From positions 381,118-445,117 of the forward strand of contig CAKOGP040002313.1 of the NCBI GenBank assembly GCA_933822405.4: DNA of 64,000 nucleotides, given 5' to 3'. Under the pieces are notes generated by a model. The model saw only the letters and a list, made by a program, of their open reading frames with translations, was not told where the DNA came from and searched no databases. Position numbers and translations under genes: made by a program. Shown piece by piece: positions 31,036 to 42,114 of this stretch. The stretch comes from Cylindrotheca closterium. Lineage: Eukaryota > Bacillariophyta > Bacillariophyceae > Bacillariales > Bacillariaceae. Every line of letters begins with the position of its first letter. The stretch's first letter is position 1.

Positions 31036-32235
31036 TCAATTTAACTTTTCATCCCCAGCCTCATGGCGATGTCGCACGATGGTACCCGTTCCAACCACCT
31101 CCATCTCTTCTGCCTCCACGTCTTCTCCGTTTGCAGCATTATTTTCCGTGTTGACCGGTTGATAGGCTCCTCCCGCTGCTTTCTCTTCCTTCTCCAGGTG
31201 AAATACAATCTTGTACAAGATTACTCCTGAGAAGACAATGCACATGCCAAATATTTTGGTTCCATTCAAGTCATCACCGAACAGGGTAACGCCAATCACA
31301 ATGGTGACCATTTCCTTGAGGACGCCACCAATCATCAATACAATCGCTGATGCCTCAAGGATTAGGTAGAATTCACACAAGATCATTGAAACCGCAATGG
31401 CGCCTCCGCCAGCACCAAGAATAAGGACCCACCACAGGTCGCTGGAATTCATTTTCGGAAAATCGTTCCACGGTTGCTCAATCACAAGACTCATCAATAG
31501 CATAATGAAAAACATACAGGGTGATAGTAGTCTCATGGTGGCAATTGTCGTTTTCAAAGGTGGTTCCATGCTTTGCAGTTTGAGTTGTACCAAGGTCCAT
31601 CGAGCCCCCGAAAGAACGCTGGCGGTAAGACACAAGAGGAATCCCTTGAGGACAAAATTAATCTCCCCATATACTGTAACAAATTCTCCAACAGCAATAA
31701 CTGCAGCCACTCCAATCAACTGTAAGGTAATCCTTTCAATTCCAAAAATATGAGCCCATCCAAGCACAAAGACTGGAGTCGAAGACTTGACCATTGTGTA
31801 AAAGGTAATCGTAATGACCGCTAGTGACAGATTTGAGAGTCCCACATCCATGGCCGTTACCACCCCACATGGGACTGCAATTGCAGCCCAGGTCTTCCAA
31901 TCCAAATCCTTGATCATTTGAGTCCCCAACGTCTCTGGAAAGATTTCACAGGCATAATGCGAAAAGGACCATTGGACCCCAAAATGCAGGGAGGTCAGGA
32001 ACAGCGGACAGGGAAAGGCCATATGCCCTTCTCCAAAGACATATTTGTTGTAGGAAGTGATGAGTGCCGAGAACAAGAACCATCCCAACATGGCAGGTAG
32101 ATAAGTGCAATGATCATTGTAGAGTTTGTTGACGTTGTCGTTGTCAAAGGACATGTTAGAGGCTTGGGCAATGGAGCTTTCCACAGATTCCAGTACCCGT
32201 TCGGCTCTCGGTGTGAGGTTTGATGCCGTTGTCAT
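31036..32235 (-). CDS. SLC35C2-like DMT transporter, copy 2
   Basis: Intronless, 399 residues from the ATG giving MTTASNLTPRAERVL, which aligns with the start of copy 1 (MTTTQRLSPRAER). The two proteins match through the membrane core (AMLGWFLFSALITSYNKYVFG, DVGLSNLSLAVITITFYTMVK, SGARWTLVQLKLQSMEPP). Differences concentrate in the N-terminal 40 residues and the acidic tails. The same family assignment applies. Head-to-tail order and short spacing indicate a tandem duplication. An in-frame upstream extension to 32403 lacks an ATG-proximal family match and was not used. Confidence 0.82.
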   Translation of the reverse strand: MTTASNLTPRAERVLESVESSIAQASNMSFDNDNVNKLYNDHCTYLPAMLGWFLFSALITSYNKYVFGEGHMAFPCPLFLTSLHFGVQWSFSHYACEIFPETLGTQMIKDLDWKTWAAIAVPCGVVTAMDVGLSNLSLAVITITFYTMVKSSTPVFVLGWAHIFGIERITLQLIGVAAVIAVGEFVTVYGEINFVLKGFLLCLTASVLSGARWTLVQLKLQSMEPPLKTTIATMRLLSPCMFFIMLLMSLVIEQPWNDFPKMNSSDLWWVLILGAGGGAIAVSMILCEFYLILEASAIVLMIGGVLKEMVTIVIGVTLFGDDLNGTKIFGMCIVFSGVILYKIVFHLEKEEKAAGGAYQPVNTENNAANGEDVEAEEMEVVGTGTIVRHRHEAGDEKLN

Positions 32236-32669
32236 TTGAATGAAGATATCTTGCTGTGGTTGTTTTGAGATTGGATAGCTGACAGTAGAAGTGAATCTTT
32301 CTTGTGTTGTGTGAATTTGGCTGACGCAACAGTGATAAATCCACTCGTACAGTATTGTAGTCACGCAAAACGCGACGTTGCAGAAGTCAAATGAGTCGTC
32401 CACATCAACAAATCGAACGAGTCAGTCACTCCGCTTTGGATTGATAAGAAGGGACGGGACAGGAAGTGAAAGCGTGACCATCACGTATGGACGAAAACAC
32501 AAGTCACTAGGGTCCGTCAAAACACATGACACTTCCATCCCCTCCTGACAAACCACCGCAACAGACTACACAGTATCTCTCATTACCAGAAATCCGACAA
32601 TAGACGAACGGAGAGCCTTTCACTTCACGAAAGAGCCGACTTTCCCCTTCCTTCTTCGGTTTCCCATTC
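32236..32669. other. Divergent intergenic region (434 bp)
   Basis: Promoters of transporter copy 2 and of the hydrolase-like gene. No identifiable element. Confidence 0.4.
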
Positions 32670-33860
32670 ATGGCGTCATCCCGCCATACTGGTGGGGGGC
32701 TGTCGTCCAACCCTTCCATGTCTTCTTCTACCAGCGTTCGGACGCGGTTCAAACGAGATCCTCAACCTACGACAATCCAAAAATGCTTTTGCATTTTATG
32801 CATCATTATCTTGGTAGTAATCTGTACATGGTCCGCTGGACCAAACTTCTTGGGTTATACCAGAGCATCGGATGGTACCATCATGGCCAAAATGGAAGAC
32901 GTGGTGACAGTCCCACTTGGCCCGAAAGCAATAACGATTCATGGGATGGAACATTACTATTTATTACCACACAAAAGACCAGAGGGAGTCTTGATTTTCT
33001 TTCATTCTTGCCATCGATCTGGGTCCTCCTTTTTTCAATACCCGGAAGATCGCATCATTGCCTATGACGCTTTGCAACGAGGAGTTGCCGTCTTTGCACC
33101 CACTTCCAAAGATAGAGAATCAGGTTGCTGGACCCAAAAGGATTTGCCCACTATTCAAGAAATTGTGGAAGAATGGGTTTACAGTCACGACTTGAACGAA
33201 TTGCCACGCATGGGAATGGGGGATTCCTCGGGAGCCTCCTATCTCTTTTTTGTCTTTTCCACTTTGAAGTTGAAAAGCATGGCCTTGTACAATACAAATC
33301 AAATATTTCTTCAAGAAAACATGAAGAAAAAGAGTGGCAAGGCCATTCCTACAGTCTTTGTCAGTATGAAGGAGGATGAAATCTTGACGAAACGCATGAC
33401 CAAGAATTACGAACAAATGTCTTCCACGGGAATCCCAGCCAAGCAATTCCAAATTTCTCCGCATCCTTTCAGTAGTTCCCTCTGCTATTCTCGGTTTCCC
33501 GAATTTGAAAATGATGATTGTGAGAAATTGCATACGGCCATGAAAACCGAATTGCCAGGTTTCGACCGACGATCCGTTGTCAAACAAACCTTGACGAATG
33601 ACGAATGGGAAACCTTTTTTGACAAAATAAAAGACTTAATCGATTATTCCTCGGCGTCTAGCTATTACGTGAGGGATGATGCTCACCCTCGGGGCCAACC
33701 GCGGGCGTGGATCAATGAAGGAATCCAACAAGAAATCAAAGCCTCGCAAGGATTTCATTCCCTGACATCGGAGAATCATTCGTATATTTTGGACTTTTTG
33801 ATCAAGGAAGCTCGGTCGAAACAAAGCTTTTTGAGAAAAAGCAAAGATGATGGAGAATAA
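32670..33860 (+). CDS. Alpha/beta-hydrolase-like type II membrane protein
   Basis: Intronless, 396 residues. A Ser/Arg-rich cytosolic tail precedes a Cys-containing helix (CFCILCIIILVVICTWSAG). The lumenal part begins with strand-like GVLIFFHSCHRSGSSFF, where an oxyanion loop would lie, and GMGDSSGASYLFFVF supplies the G-x-S-x-G nucleophile elbow. HSYILDFLIKEA near the end offers a candidate catalytic His. The acid residue is not clear. The fold resembles membrane-bound alpha/beta hydrolases found across algae and plants, but no substrate can be given. Confidence 0.65.
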   Translation: MASSRHTGGGLSSNPSMSSSTSVRTRFKRDPQPTTIQKCFCILCIIILVVICTWSAGPNFLGYTRASDGTIMAKMEDVVTVPLGPKAITIHGMEHYYLLPHKRPEGVLIFFHSCHRSGSSFFQYPEDRIIAYDALQRGVAVFAPTSKDRESGCWTQKDLPTIQEIVEEWVYSHDLNELPRMGMGDSSGASYLFFVFSTLKLKSMALYNTNQIFLQENMKKKSGKAIPTVFVSMKEDEILTKRMTKNYEQMSSTGIPAKQFQISPHPFSSSLCYSRFPEFENDDCEKLHTAMKTELPGFDRRSVVKQTLTNDEWETFFDKIKDLIDYSSASSYYVRDDAHPRGQPRAWINEGIQQEIKASQGFHSLTSENHSYILDFLIKEARSKQSFLRKSKDDGE

Positions 33861-34585
33861 CTTATGAGAATGGATGGATGGATGGATGAATGAATGAATG
33901 AATGGCGTCGGCTGAGGAGTAAATGAGATGTGGAATGATATGAATGAATCTTCACAGCATGGTCTTGCCTGGTTGGTTGCCTCATTTTCCAGCAACAACA
34001 ACAACAACCCAGCCGGAGCAACCTGGATGAATTTGTTGCCACCACAACTATGCTGTAGATCCACTATTGGCGAGGCGATGATTGACGAGCAAATGTCATC
34101 TTCCGCATATCTAGTACCTACATCCTATAGTGAATAGGGCGGCGGGTAGTTAGTACATGGAAACAACTCGTGACGCAAAGACAAGGACAGGGCAGATGCT
34201 TGTCGCAACAGTAAATTTGACATGTGCCTTTATTGAAGAATAGATCACACTCGAGAGCTTCAACTTTGCAACCTTTCAGAAATCAAAGCCAAACAGTATG
34301 CATAAATGGTGCATCCAATACTCGGTGATGTCGGACTAGTCGATTCTGTCAAATTGGCGCCATAAAATATTGCTGTAGAATGTCTACTGAGCTTCACATG
34401 CCCACACATAGTAGGAAGAATCTACGCGAGATAACACCGAACTCATTATTAGTTTTGATCGACTCAACTCACCAAAGCTGCAAGCAACATCATTCCAGTG
34501 TTGTTGTTTGGTGCAATCGATCTATCATTGCCCGCAAACTTGGATTCTGACGCTACTGCTGCAATCTATCATTACTAGCTGTATC
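33861..34585. other. Intergenic region with a tetranucleotide microsatellite
   Basis: Just after the hydrolase stop is a run of ATGG then ATGA units (33870-33905). The remainder up to the CAF-1 start contains no recognisable gene, although CAACAACAACAAC occurs near 33993. Confidence 0.5.
33870..33905 (+). repeat. (ATGG)n/(ATGA)n microsatellite
   Basis: About four GGAT units pass into four GAAT units without interruption. It lies in the 3' region of the hydrolase-like gene and is a likely length polymorphism. Confidence 0.9.
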
Positions 34586-37500
34586 ATGCCAACATTAGAA
34601 GTGGTGCAAAATGTCGTGGATGCCTCACTAAGTGACGATGACAATACCGTCGACTTGAACTCTGAAGAGGTGGTGGATCCAGCATCCTCATCTTGTACGC
34701 CAACAAAGGTACTGGAAGATACCAATGCTGTGGACAAATTGCCTGAATCTTCCAATCTGGTCGATACAAACAATAACGAAACCCAAGGAAACAATGAAAC
34801 TCCAAAGCAAGTCACTCCTACTGATGCTTCGTCTGAGGATGGCAGCAAACATAGCGCCAGCAAGCAAAAGCAGCAGAAAAAGGTCAATCAAATGACTCTT
34901 GGAAACTTTTTCTTTGGCGTTACGAAATCGCCAACCAAACCAAAGTCTCCAATAGTGACTTCTGCCAAATCCAAGTCCAAATCGGCATCGACGGCCACCA
35001 AGGAACCAGCACCGAAAAAGGCGCAAGAAGCAGAAGGGACCATGGAAGGCCCGATTGAACTCAATTCCTCCGATGATTCATCGGTTTCCACGAAAGAAAC
35101 GTTAAGTCCAAAGAAAGAAACGAAAGAAACCAGCAATGACGCTGCCAAGAAAACAACTACTGAAACCATTAGCGAGGAGTCAACGACTAGAGACGTCGCG
35201 GAAAATGCCTCCAAACAGCCCGAGTCTTCTGCTGCCGAGCCAGAGTCGTCTACTGCAGAAAACAAAATGATAGAAGAAACTGAACAAGATCCTACCAAGG
35301 AGGAGAATGATGTGGAAGTGATCGAAGAGGAGGAGTCATCAAAGAAGGAAGCCAAAGTGTCTCCCAAACGAAAGCGACGAAAGTCCACCAAGGCGGCGGC
35401 ACAGTCGAAGGCAGTGGAAGCACCGCCACCCCCCGAGGAGCAGCCTCCCATTGAATTGTCCGAGGAGCGTCAAGAGGCCTTGCAAAAGTACAAGGATATG
35501 AAATCGCGCTTTGAAACCAAGGCAGATGAATTGTTCCAGGAAGTCTACAATGGATTGCCCGAGGAGCAGTTTGAAATGCCCGACCCCGAAACCAAGGCGG
35601 TAGAAGACAGTATTGCCAGTGATGAATTCCCGGATTTTGTAGTAGCCAACATGATTTTGTTGATTGAGGGAAGGTAAGACTTCCGTCTTCTGAATGTGAC
35701 TGTGGTTTGAAGCTTTTTCGGCTACTCGAACTGACTTTTGTCTTTTTCTTTCAGCACTCTTCCAATTTCCAAATTGACCGAACAGGTTTCCAGGATGCTA
35801 TCTACGTGCCACTCCAAGGATTGGGATTCGGAAGAGGTTGCGACCAAAATCAAGTTGCTGTCACAGCGAAAGCCGTACATGGAGAAAAGCACCAAAGACA
35901 AATCAACTATGGACGTATTTGAAGATGACTCCAACACTCGCATCTGGCGATGGGAAATTTTGATTGTGGATATCTTTCCCAGTGAAGTCCTTTCCGATGT
36001 CAAGAAGGCACGATCTGCTCGCAAAAAGATTGCTTCACATTGGGCGGCAACTTCGAGGTTGATCCAAGCTCTGTCCAATGTCGAAATGGCCATATCCTAT
36101 CCCGGCAAGTCGCCCAAGTACGACAAGGAAGTAGCCAAGGTCAGTCAATGCGAAGAAAAGGTCCTCAAATTCGAACGGGAGGCCGAAAAGAAGCGCATGG
36201 CAGAGCAAGCCAAGAGGCGAAAGCAAGAAGAGCAAGAAATGAAAAAGCGGGAAAAAGAGCTTCAAAAGGAACGCAAACTGCAGGAGGCAGAAAAGAAGAA
36301 ACAAGAGGCCGAAGTCAAGAAACTAGAAGCGGTCAAGGCACGAGACGAAGCCAAACGCAAACGAGAAGCTGAAAAGGTGGAAAAAGAAGAGGCCAAGAAG
36401 GCGGAGGAAGAGAAAAAGGTAAAGAATCTAACGAAACAAAAGTCTTGTCTCATGTCGTTCTTTGCTGGACCTCCGAAGAAGAAGAGTCGAAAGTCTTCGG
36501 AAGGAAGTTCAGGAGACGAGTCCAGGGCCAAGGCAGCTCCAGCTTCTTCCAAGAGCAACAATACTGAATCTGGGGGATTCAAAGTCGAAGAATTTCGATC
36601 CATGATCAATGGTGGTTATGCTTCGTCCAAGCGACAGTCGGTCGCCCCAACCACCAACAATCGTAAGCGCCCCACCGGCAAGATTGGCCTCACTGTATAC
36701 ATGACGGTGCAAGCAGAGGAAGGTTTCGGATTTGATGCGCAGCCATTTGCCGAGCAACGAAAAGTCACGGTTTCCAACCGCTATCGCTTTCTAAGCTTTC
36801 ATGAGGACTGCCGTCCTGCTTATCATGGGACTTGGACCAAGAGTAGCAATATTGTGACTGGGCGAACACCGTTTGGCAAGGATACCAAGTACTTGGACTA
36901 TGATTACGATAGTGAAGGCGAATGGGAAGAGGGTGATGATGAGATTGGAGAGGATATCGAAGACGAAGAAAAGTCCAAGGGTGAAGAGGACGATGACGAG
37001 GGTGATGCTCGTATTTACGATTACGAAGATGGCTTCTGTATTTCCGATGACCGATATTTGGATTCTGAGGACGAGGTGGACGATGAAACCAGAGCGTTGC
37101 ATAAGAAGAAGCTTCAAAAGGGAGAAAATGAAGCAGCTCTTGGACATTCAGTTTGCATTGTTGCTCCAGCCATTGGAGGTCTACCTGCAGTTGACGTTGA
37201 CAATAGCAAGGTAGTGGTGGAAGGATACGAGGTAGAAGAGGGAGTGAATCAGCTGTCTATACACAAGGGAATTGAGCTGTGTTCTCCAAACCTTTGTCTG
37301 GATGCCTTTCCACCACCACTGGTGGACGAAAATCAAGTCGAAAAAAGTGCTCCTGCGAAGTCAAGTGCGGATTCCAATGCACAAAAGGACGAATACACTA
37401 TGGATGAGATGCGCATACTGGCGACCTATGTCCACCATTGTGAATTAAACTCGAAGGAGAAGATCATTGAGGATCTTCGTACGAACCACCCCGATGTATT

Positions 37501-37992
37501 CACCAATCGTGCTAAGGCAATGCGTAAACTCGACAATATTGCCGTCAAGCAACGTTTCAACCACTCCACCGGGGTTTATTGGGAGGTGAAGCGTTCCGTT
37601 TTGCAGGAACTCGACTTGAAAAAGGTGTTGGTAAGTTTCTTTTCATGTGATTTCGTTTGACTTGCAAAGTATATAATTGTAACAAGATCTCAACGATATT
37701 TCAGAGCAAGAAGATCAAAGACGAGCCTCCCAAGAAGCCAGAAAAGGCATCCAAGGGCAAGAGCACCTCACCCAAGAAGGAAACCAAATCTACCTCCAAG
37801 AAGCGCACATCATCCGGTGAAGCAGCGAATCCAAAGAATTCGAAACAGAAGAAGACGGCAAAGGACACCGAAAAGTCTCCAAAGACTCCACCAAAAGAGA
37901 AGGCATCACCTCCCAAAGAAGACGCTTCCACCAAGGCCTCTGCAAACGTTTTGTCTGCCTTTCTGATCAAGAAAAAACCAAAATCCGCATAA
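34586..37992 (+). CDS. CHAF1A: Chromatin assembly factor 1 large subunit (p150/CHAF1A/FAS1)
   Basis: Three exons (34586-35673, 35755-37630, 37705-37992), 1083 residues. N-terminal acidic/Ser-rich region with a canonical PCNA-binding box, QMTLGNFFFG (about residue 102), and a second PIP-like KSCLMSFF later. IEGSTLPISKLTEQV matches the plant FAS1 start of the conserved part. A long Lys/Glu/Arg coiled region (KER domain) precedes FLSFHEDCRPAYHGTWTKSS, TGRTPFGKDTKYLDYDYDS and the acidic ED domain. A C-terminal winged-helix-like segment follows (DEYTMDEMRILATYVHHCEL). The complex deposits H3-H4 at replication forks in the nucleus. The last exon is a basic Lys/Pro/Ser tail. Confidence 0.93.
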
Positions 37993-38300
37993 GTTTTCGT
38001 TGCAAAAATTCATTTCAATTGCAGACGACTATAAACTACTACTAGTTTTGTTTCCAATATCAGTGTGATGTAATCTTTTGTAGACGGGACTACAGCAGCT
38101 GGTGCAATCCATCGAGATCTGTGACACACAACTACTCAACTTGGAAACTATAGTATTCATCTAGTCCCCACTTTCAAGACTCATTCAGTCACGAGCAATC
38201 AAAACCATCAACTTTGGCGTTGGTTTTTGTAGTAAAAAGCATTCTATCTTCGTACCTTCAAAAGCGAGTATATAAATAGAACATTTCAAGGGAGCCTTTC
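37993..38300. other. Intergenic region with a TATA element
   Basis: Contains the 3' region of the CAF-1 gene and the promoter of the next gene. A TATA-like octamer is present near its right end; nothing else was recognised. Confidence 0.5.
38271..38278 (+). promoter_or_regulatory. TATA-box-like element
   Basis: TATAAATA lies 22 bases before the ATG of the downstream polytopic membrane protein. The match is exact to a classical TATA box, but the short distance would leave almost no 5' leader, so it may be fortuitous. Confidence 0.4.
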
Positions 38301-39200
38301 ATGAAAAATGTCAATATCACTTCATCGGTTGTGTCTGCCGCCATATCCTTGGCGGCAGGCATGTTGGGCATTGGGCTTTGGGCGCCCTTTGTGACTACTC
38401 CGGAAGCCTCATCAAAGACATATGAACCCGCTTTTTGGCATTACGACGAAGCTACTTCACATTTTGATAACTCACCTTGGTCATACTGGACAGACTATGT
38501 GATTGCAGTCGGTATGGTTGCATACTCAACCTCGGTTCTCGCGCTCTCGCAACGTGGAAATACTGACAAATTATGTATACGGGTAGCAGTCCTAGCATCA
38601 TGTTGTATGCTGTCAGTCGCCGCTGGTGGAATATGTCACCAAGCCTACACCTCTGTTGAGTCTCGAAATTCGCTCTCCTTTCGAATCTTGTGGACATTAT
38701 GTGTGGGAGCTATCCCATTGGGCAACATTTGGATGGGTTGTTGTGCCACTGAAATCTTGCGCAAAGTTCAACCCAAAGGACTCTGTTCTTCAGCGTTTCA
38801 GAAGCTTCCAATAATCCCAGAATATTTTTGGTACATTTACGGATTATGCTGTTTCTCTTCTACAGCTTGGGGCGGGATGTCGCATCAGCGCCCGGCATGT
38901 GATCTTTTTGTTGCAGCAGTAACACAAGCTCCACCCTCATACTACATGATGGCTGTCCTATTCCTCATGGATCGTCCCAAAACCAACCTCAATGCCCGAA
39001 TATGGGGAATATTGGGATTGAATTTTCACATACCACTGTTGCCACTGTACCCAATGTTAATTCAGTACACGGACTGGTCCTTAGGGGCCATAAACACGTT
39101 GCTGCACACATGGTTGGCTGTTTCCTGGGCACAACAAGCCTACAGCTTGTACCGCATCATCCAGTCATTGATGATCCAACCGAAACCAAAATCCTTGTGA
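38301..39200 (+). CDS. Polytopic membrane protein of unknown function
   Basis: Intronless, 299 residues with seven to eight hydrophobic segments, for example SAAISLAAGMLGIGLWAPF, YVIAVGMVAYSTSVLALS, VLASCCMLSVAAGGICHQAY and LWTLCVGAIPLGNIWMGC. Two GGICHQAY/GGMSHQRP elements with His-Gln after a Gly pair lie in equivalent loops, which suggests an internal duplication or a metal/substrate site. I know no family with this pattern; a seven-helix hydrolase such as the ceramidase/PAQR group (CREST) is conceivable because His residues sit near membrane edges, but the order does not clearly match. Confidence 0.6.
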   Translation: MKNVNITSSVVSAAISLAAGMLGIGLWAPFVTTPEASSKTYEPAFWHYDEATSHFDNSPWSYWTDYVIAVGMVAYSTSVLALSQRGNTDKLCIRVAVLASCCMLSVAAGGICHQAYTSVESRNSLSFRILWTLCVGAIPLGNIWMGCCATEILRKVQPKGLCSSAFQKLPIIPEYFWYIYGLCCFSSTAWGGMSHQRPACDLFVAAVTQAPPSYYMMAVLFLMDRPKTNLNARIWGILGLNFHIPLLPLYPMLIQYTDWSLGAINTLLHTWLAVSWAQQAYSLYRIIQSLMIQPKPKSL

Positions 39201-39408
39201 TTCTGGGATCGATGTTGAAATTCATTGATAGCTGCAGCCGGTTATTTTAAGGATAATTTTTGTTACCAATTTACTAAGTCTTATAAAATGTGTATAGATA
39301 GATACATAGAACTAGGCGCCAATAATTGCTCTGCAAGCAGAGCTATGCACCCTAATTGAAAATCCCCTTGCGAACACTGGTGATGCACACATACCCAAAA
39401 AAAAGTGA

Positions 39409-40506
39409 TTACACTTCCCGAGTACTCAATGCCTCTGGAGGTGGAAGATCAACGGCTTCTACTGTCTCGGCAGCTCGTTGGGCAGGTGTCTTGCGCTCCA
39501 GCATGAACTGAGCAATTTCCGAGAGTGGCATTGATAGAATGGAGTCATCAATGACATTGCTCGTTTGCCACTCTTCCACCAACTCGTTCCAACGCTCTTC
39601 AGCACCTTCCAGTCGAATGAGGTCCCAGTTGATTTCGGAGGCTCGTGTCACATTGAGTTGTGCCAATTCGGATAGAAGAAAGGTGTCATAATCGGTAGTT
39701 TGTTGATGGGAAGGAGGCACTGGATTGGGTAAGACGGCCAAATGGGCAGCAGCAGCAACAGCCACATTGGTTGCAGCGGCATGCCCTGCCTTGACATCGT
39801 CCACATCTTGGGGTTGCTTGTCGGCAGCAATTGCCTTCTTGTACGGGTCCGAGGCAGCATAGAGACCAGTCATTTTTTGCCATTTCTTGAAACAACTCAA
39901 CCGAGATCGCTTTCCCATGCGCTTACTAATAATGGACCAAGGAATCTTGATGCCCTCGTTTTCAACCATCTTGCCCAACATTTTGATATCTGCATTAGGA
40001 TCGGCATCGAGATGATCCCGAATGAGTTTCTTGAGGGTTTCTGTCTCATTCTCCTTCCATCTTCCACGGACGTAATCATCGTTCATTTCTCGGTACTTGT
40101 CGCGACAGCTATCTGCGGATCGGTTTAGTTTCTGTTGGATCGAAGCCCACTTCTTTCCTGTACGCTGTACTAAATTGACCAATAGCTCACACTCTTCATC
40201 CGTCCACGCACCACGCTTGAATGGGTGCAACTGACGCAAGCCGTGTCTGTAAACAGACTGGACAGATCGATGCGGAAGTTGCTTGGCAATTTCCATCCAT
40301 GCGCCCTTGAGCTCGGCCTTGTGATCGCACTCACTGCACAATCGAGCCACGGAGATTTCCTTCAAGGTGCAAAATTCTTCGACTGCCTTTCGAACCGTTT
40401 CACTTTCTTCTTTTGAGAACTTTCCAGTCTTTTGCCCGTAAGCATTCTTGGCCCACTTGGCGCTATCATTTTGGACGTAGTCGTCTTCCTCACCTTGGTT
40501 GGACAT
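39409..40506 (-). CDS. Myb/SANT DNA-binding protein (REB1/TTF1/DMTF1-like)
   Basis: Intronless, 365 residues from the ATG giving MSNQGEEDDYVQND. Three Myb-like repeats follow one another: GKFSKEESETVRKAVEEFC, GAWTDEECELLVNLVQRTGKKW-ASIQQKLNRSADSCRDKY, and GRWKENETETLKKLIRDHL with a long insertion before IPWSIISKRMGKRSRLSC. A longer third repeat with an inserted loop is characteristic of REB1/TTF1 and DMTF1 proteins, which terminate or regulate RNA polymerase I or act as transcription factors. The C-terminal part is Ala- and Pro-rich. DNA target unknown. Confidence 0.75.
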   Translation of the reverse strand: MSNQGEEDDYVQNDSAKWAKNAYGQKTGKFSKEESETVRKAVEEFCTLKEISVARLCSECDHKAELKGAWMEIAKQLPHRSVQSVYRHGLRQLHPFKRGAWTDEECELLVNLVQRTGKKWASIQQKLNRSADSCRDKYREMNDDYVRGRWKENETETLKKLIRDHLDADPNADIKMLGKMVENEGIKIPWSIISKRMGKRSRLSCFKKWQKMTGLYAASDPYKKAIAADKQPQDVDDVKAGHAAATNVAVAAAAHLAVLPNPVPPSHQQTTDYDTFLLSELAQLNVTRASEINWDLIRLEGAEERWNELVEEWQTSNVIDDSILSMPLSEIAQFMLERKTPAQRAAETVEAVDLPPPEALSTREV

Positions 40507-40811
40507 GTTTCTGATTATGTTGCTATGGATTGGTGATGCAATCAATCCAACAAAAATGTGAGAAACCTCCAGGTTCCTCTCGCTACGATAGTGACAACAA
40601 ACCCGGAGCCGAGTGAGTGACATCGATGTTGTTGCGACGGCTGCGATGGAAGGTTCAAAACGAACGCGGCTTGCGCGAATTTTGGGAATGTCGGATGTGT
40701 CGTAAAAACGACAAGTTCGACTCATCACTAATTCTAACGGTTCCAAAGCAATGCACCGAGACTTTCAAACTTGTGGTTCCACATCACCATCAACTTACTA
40801 AAATTCAAACC
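40507..40811. other. Divergent intergenic region (305 bp)
   Basis: Contains the promoters of the Myb gene and the signal peptide peptidase gene. No distinct element. Confidence 0.4.
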
Positions 40812-42061
40812 ATGTCTACCGGTAATCCTCTTATAATCGGATCCTATGCAACGATAGCTCTTCTTTGGGGACTATCTCAAGTCATCCTTATTCCCTATGT
40901 CGTCCACTTGTTGGTTTTGGTAATGGCAATCCTCTACGCTGCCTGCCATCAATCGTTGGTCCTGCGAGAAGAAATCCCCAAGGAGGGAGAAGAAGGATAC
41001 GATCCAGATGCCAGTCGCGAAACCATGAAGGCAGAAGACGCTTATCAATTTCCATTGGTTGGAAGCATGTCACTGTTTGGATTGTACATGGCTATCAAGT
41101 TCTTGGGTAAGGAGTGGGTCAACTATTTGATTGGTGCTTACTTTGGACTGGTCGGTTGTGGAGCTATTACCATTACTCTTTCACCGTTGGTGGCTAAATT
41201 TTTGCCTGCTTCTACCAACGAAAAGAAGATGGGCTTCAAAAAGAGCATTGAACATCCTCTTCCCGATTGGATTCTGCCTTCTCCCTTGCCCATTGGTTTT
41301 GAATTCACCACCGCAGATGTGATTGCCTTTGTTGGATCGGCCGGAGTTCTCTATGGATACTTCCAAGCCAAGCATTGGACTTTGAACAATATTATTGGAA
41401 TTTGCTTTTGCTTGCAAGGAATTCAAAACTTTAGCTTGGGAACCTACAAGATTGGAGCCATTCTTTTGGTTGGGCTATTCTTCTACGACATTTTCTGGGT
41501 GTTTGGAACTGATGTTATGGTTACAGTTGCCAAGAGCATTGATGGTCCAATTAAGCTTCTCTTCCCACGTACTTTGATCCCAAACGAAGAAACTGGAAAG
41601 ATCGAATTGAGTCTTCTTGGATTGGGTGATATTGTGATTCCAGGTGCGTATTGAGTATTGATGATTTATAGTGGATTCGATCATTGTGGTTGATTTTCCA
41701 GGTTCTGACCCGTGTACTTTTTATTTTATTATTTGTAGGTTTCTTCTTGGCACTCTTGTTGCGATTCGATGCCCACCAGGCAAAAATGCCAACCAAGGAT
41801 ATCGACATTTACACTTCCTTCCCCAAACCATACTTTCACTCGGCCATGATTGCGTACTTTATGGGGCTTGCCACTACATTGTTTGTCATGATTCAATTCA
41901 AAGCAGCACAGCCTGCGCTTCTATACCTAGTCCCAGCTTGTTTGGGATCATCTCTACTCTGTGCCTATTCGAAAGGAGAGTTCAAGGAACTCATGGCGTA
42001 CTCGGAAGAAGAGGAGGAAGAAGAAAAGAAGGAAAAGGAACAAGCGAAAAAGGATGATTAA
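40812..42061 (+). CDS. SPP: Signal peptide peptidase (intramembrane aspartyl protease)
   Basis: Two exons (40812-41643, 41739-42061), 384 residues. The three family signatures are present: the first catalytic Asp in FFYDIFWVFGTD, the second in LLGLGDIVIPG, and the PAL motif in AQPALLYLVP. About nine hydrophobic segments can be counted. The intron falls exactly inside LGLGDIVIPG-FFLALLLRF. The enzyme cleaves leftover signal peptides in the ER membrane. The C-terminus is acidic then basic and ends KKDD, a dilysine (KKxx) ER-retrieval signal, which fits that location. Confidence 0.95.
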
Positions 42062-42114
42062 AAATTATCTGTATAGTCTTTGTTTTTCTTGATCTTCTCG
42101 TCGACATGCACATC

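Noticed and set aside
33870..33905. Mobile-element footprint at the tetranucleotide run
   Set aside because: No terminal inverted repeats, target duplication or transposase frame nearby; a simple microsatellite explains it.
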